Part shown: in pieces, positions 5,143 to 6,388 of the stretch
How the letters are laid out: the number at the start of each line of letters is the position of its first letter
Position numbering within the stretch: the first letter of the stretch is position 1
Origin: SM23-62 sp964575235
Lineage (GTDB): Bacteria; Bacteroidota; Bacteroidia; Bacteroidales; SM23-62
Length of the DNA stretch: 6,388 bases
Direction of reading: 5' to 3'
Assembly (NCBI GenBank): GCA_964575235.1
Contig: CAZNQG010000149.1
Span: 1 to 6,388, forward strand
Position numbers and translations under genes: made by a program
The notes under the pieces: model-generated
Seen by the model: only the letters and a program-made list of their open reading frames with translations
Told to the model about the DNA's origin: nothing
Database searches by the model: none

Positions 5143-6388
5143 TTATAGTTGTACAAGCAGTTCCAGGGTCTGGTCCTCCCGCTGGACCGTAACTACGACT
5201 ACCTGTCCCTTGGAAAGCTTGGATAAACGGTACATGTAATCGTAAATCCCGTTTATGGTCTTGCCGTCGATGGCCATGATGTAGTCTCCTTTCTGCATCC
5301 CGCCTATGGCAGCAGGCCTTCCCGGTGTAACGAAATCCACCCGCATTCCCGGGGTATCATCGTTATCCGTAAAGTCCGGCATGATGCCAAGTGTAATCTT
5401 GTACCTGGGCCTGCCGGAATAAGGCATCTTCGGTCCCGCCTCCTGGTATGTCAGGGTATCCTCCAGGCCGTCTATGGAGTCTGCGATGCTGCTCACGTAA
5501 TCTGCAATGCTGACCATCCCGGAGAGATTGATCTGCTCGACGTCGTCCTCGGGCGTATGATAATCCGAATGTGCCCCAGTGCTGATGAATAAAACGGGCA
5601 TATCCTTTACGTAAAAACTTGAATGATCGGAAGCCCCGTATCCTTCTCTCGTGGTGCTGATCTTAAGGCTGTCCCCGCTGGCCAGGTTCCGTACTATGTC
5701 CTCTATTTCCAGGGCGGTACCCACACCCCCGACCTGGAGCTGCCGGTCCCGAAGGCGTCCGACCATATCCAGGTTTATCATGATCCTGGCTTTATCCGGG
5801 GGCAGCAAGGGGTTCTCAACGTAATGCTTGGAGCCGATCAGGCCCATTTCCTCGGCACCGAAGGCGATGAACAGGAAGGAGTTCCTGGGTTTATCTGCTT
5901 TTCCTGCAAACTCTTCGGCGATTTCCAGCAGGGCCGCAACCCCGGATGCGTTGTCGTCCGCACCGTTGTGAACCGCCAGTGTATCCGGCTTACGCGAGGA
6001 ACTGCCGGGTCCGCCCATACCCAGGTGGTCGTAATGGGCACCCAGGATGATGTATTCCTGTTTGCGAACCGGATCGCTGCCTTCCAGGTATCCGATAACG
6101 TTGTAGGTAGTGGTTGTGGTGGGATTCACCTCGGCGGATGCCGTCACCAGGGTCCCCGTTGGCATGGAGGCCGGTTTCCGTTCACCGTTCAGTTTCTCCT
6201 CGAGCGATTCCAGTTTCAGTCCGCCGCGTTCCAGAATGAGGTCCGCCGTCTTCCGGCTGATGTGTATGGCAGGTATGCCGACCTTGCCTTCGCGTTTTTC
6301 CAGGTCCACGAGCGGGTCGTCGGGACCGAACAAGTATCCGGAGACGAACAGGATGCCCCCGGCTCCGTGGTCCGCAGCAACCATGGCC
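5143..6388 (-). CDS. PA-domain M28 metallopeptidase with C-terminal PDZ domain (N terminus outside window)
   Basis: The frame is open through the right edge, so the signal peptide and N-terminal part are missing; at least 414 residues are seen (numbering from the Met at 6384). Residues 1 to about 52 are the end of a protease-associated (PA) domain. The M28 zinc aminopeptidase domain spans about 90-305 and keeps all expected residues: AHYDH (116-120; His117 ligand, Asp119 support), GADDNASG (141-148; bridging Asp144), GAEE (176-179; catalytic Glu178, ligand Glu179), NLDMVG (204-209; Asp206) and DYHTPED (274-280; His276). A conserved ASDHSSF lies at 251-257. Residues about 328-413 form a PDZ domain (LGIMPDF, then PAAIGGMQKGDYIMAIDG). 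Such proteins are normally exported and release N-terminal amino acids from peptides; the PDZ may position substrate. The gene precedes the unknown membrane protein by 19 bp. All catalytic residues are intact, so it should be active. Confidence 0.93.
   Translation of the reverse strand, partial: AMVAADHGAGGILFVSGYLFGPDDPLVDLEKREGKVGIPAIHISRKTADLILERGGLKLESLEEKLNGERKPASMPTGTLVTASAEVNPTTTTTYNVIGYLEGSDPVRKQEYIILGAHYDHLGMGGPGSSSRKPDTLAVHNGADDNASGVAALLEIAEEFAGKADKPRNSFLFIAFGAEEMGLIGSKHYVENPLLPPDKARIMINLDMVGRLRDRQLQVGGVGTALEIEDIVRNLASGDSLKISTTREGYGASDHSSFYVKDMPVLFISTGAHSDYHTPEDDVEQINLSGMVSIADYVSSIADSIDGLEDTLTYQEAGPKMPYSGRPRYKITLGIMPDFTDNDDTPGMRVDFVTPGRPAAIGGMQKGDYIMAIDGKTINGIYDYMYRLSKLSKGQVVVVTVQREDQTLELLVQL

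Noticed and set aside
4296..5192. A 298-residue open frame on the + strand opposite the unknown membrane protein gene
   Set aside because: It is rich in Gly, Pro, Gln and His with no domain, signal peptide or plausible fold. It lies wholly antisense to a frame with clear membrane helices. Its length reflects codon bias of the real gene.

Overview
The window looks like chromosomal DNA from a member of the Bacteroidota. This is an inference from gene content: an ECF sigma factor followed by a short one-helix protein and a secreted KYG-repeat (DUF4097-like) protein, a Sec-exported Ntn asparaginase, a PA/M28/PDZ peptidase, and a cysQ gene behind a membrane protein. Gene starts also lack clear Shine-Dalgarno sequences. 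Base composition is near 50% G+C by eye, and nothing in the coding part looks foreign. There are no tRNA, rRNA, CRISPR or transposase genes.

Layout. On the + strand, the window opens with the last codons of a membrane protein (to 59), followed three bases later by cysQ (63-893), a 3'(2'),5'-bisphosphate nucleotidase of sulfate assimilation. All other genes are on the - strand. A secreted plant-type asparaginase/isoaspartyl peptidase (1852-890) converges on cysQ and overlaps it by four bases. Upstream of it is the only real intergenic region (1853-2077). It holds a 172-bp nested inverted-repeat structure (1893-2064) whose right end contains a strong rho-independent terminator (2025-2059).

That terminator closes a compact - strand cluster, read from right to left: a PA-M28-PDZ peptidase cut by the window edge (6388-5143), a polytopic membrane protein of unknown function (5123-4305), an ECF sigma factor (about 4240-3692), a single-helix putative anti-sigma protein (3695-3138) and a secreted KYG-repeat protein (3157-2078). 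Gaps are 19 and 64 bp, then the genes overlap by 4 and 20 bp. The last three are therefore almost surely translated together and probably form one cell-envelope signalling unit.

How they work together. CysQ would clear 3'-phosphoadenosine 5'-phosphate made during sulfate use; the preceding gene may be the sulfate transporter. The peptidase and asparaginase would act outside the cytoplasm on peptides and isoaspartyl residues. The sigma unit would couple an envelope signal to transcription, but signal and regulon cannot be read from the sequence. I see no clearly new system. The points most worth a second look are the nested palindrome at 1893-2064 and the sigma/one-helix protein/KYG-repeat unit.
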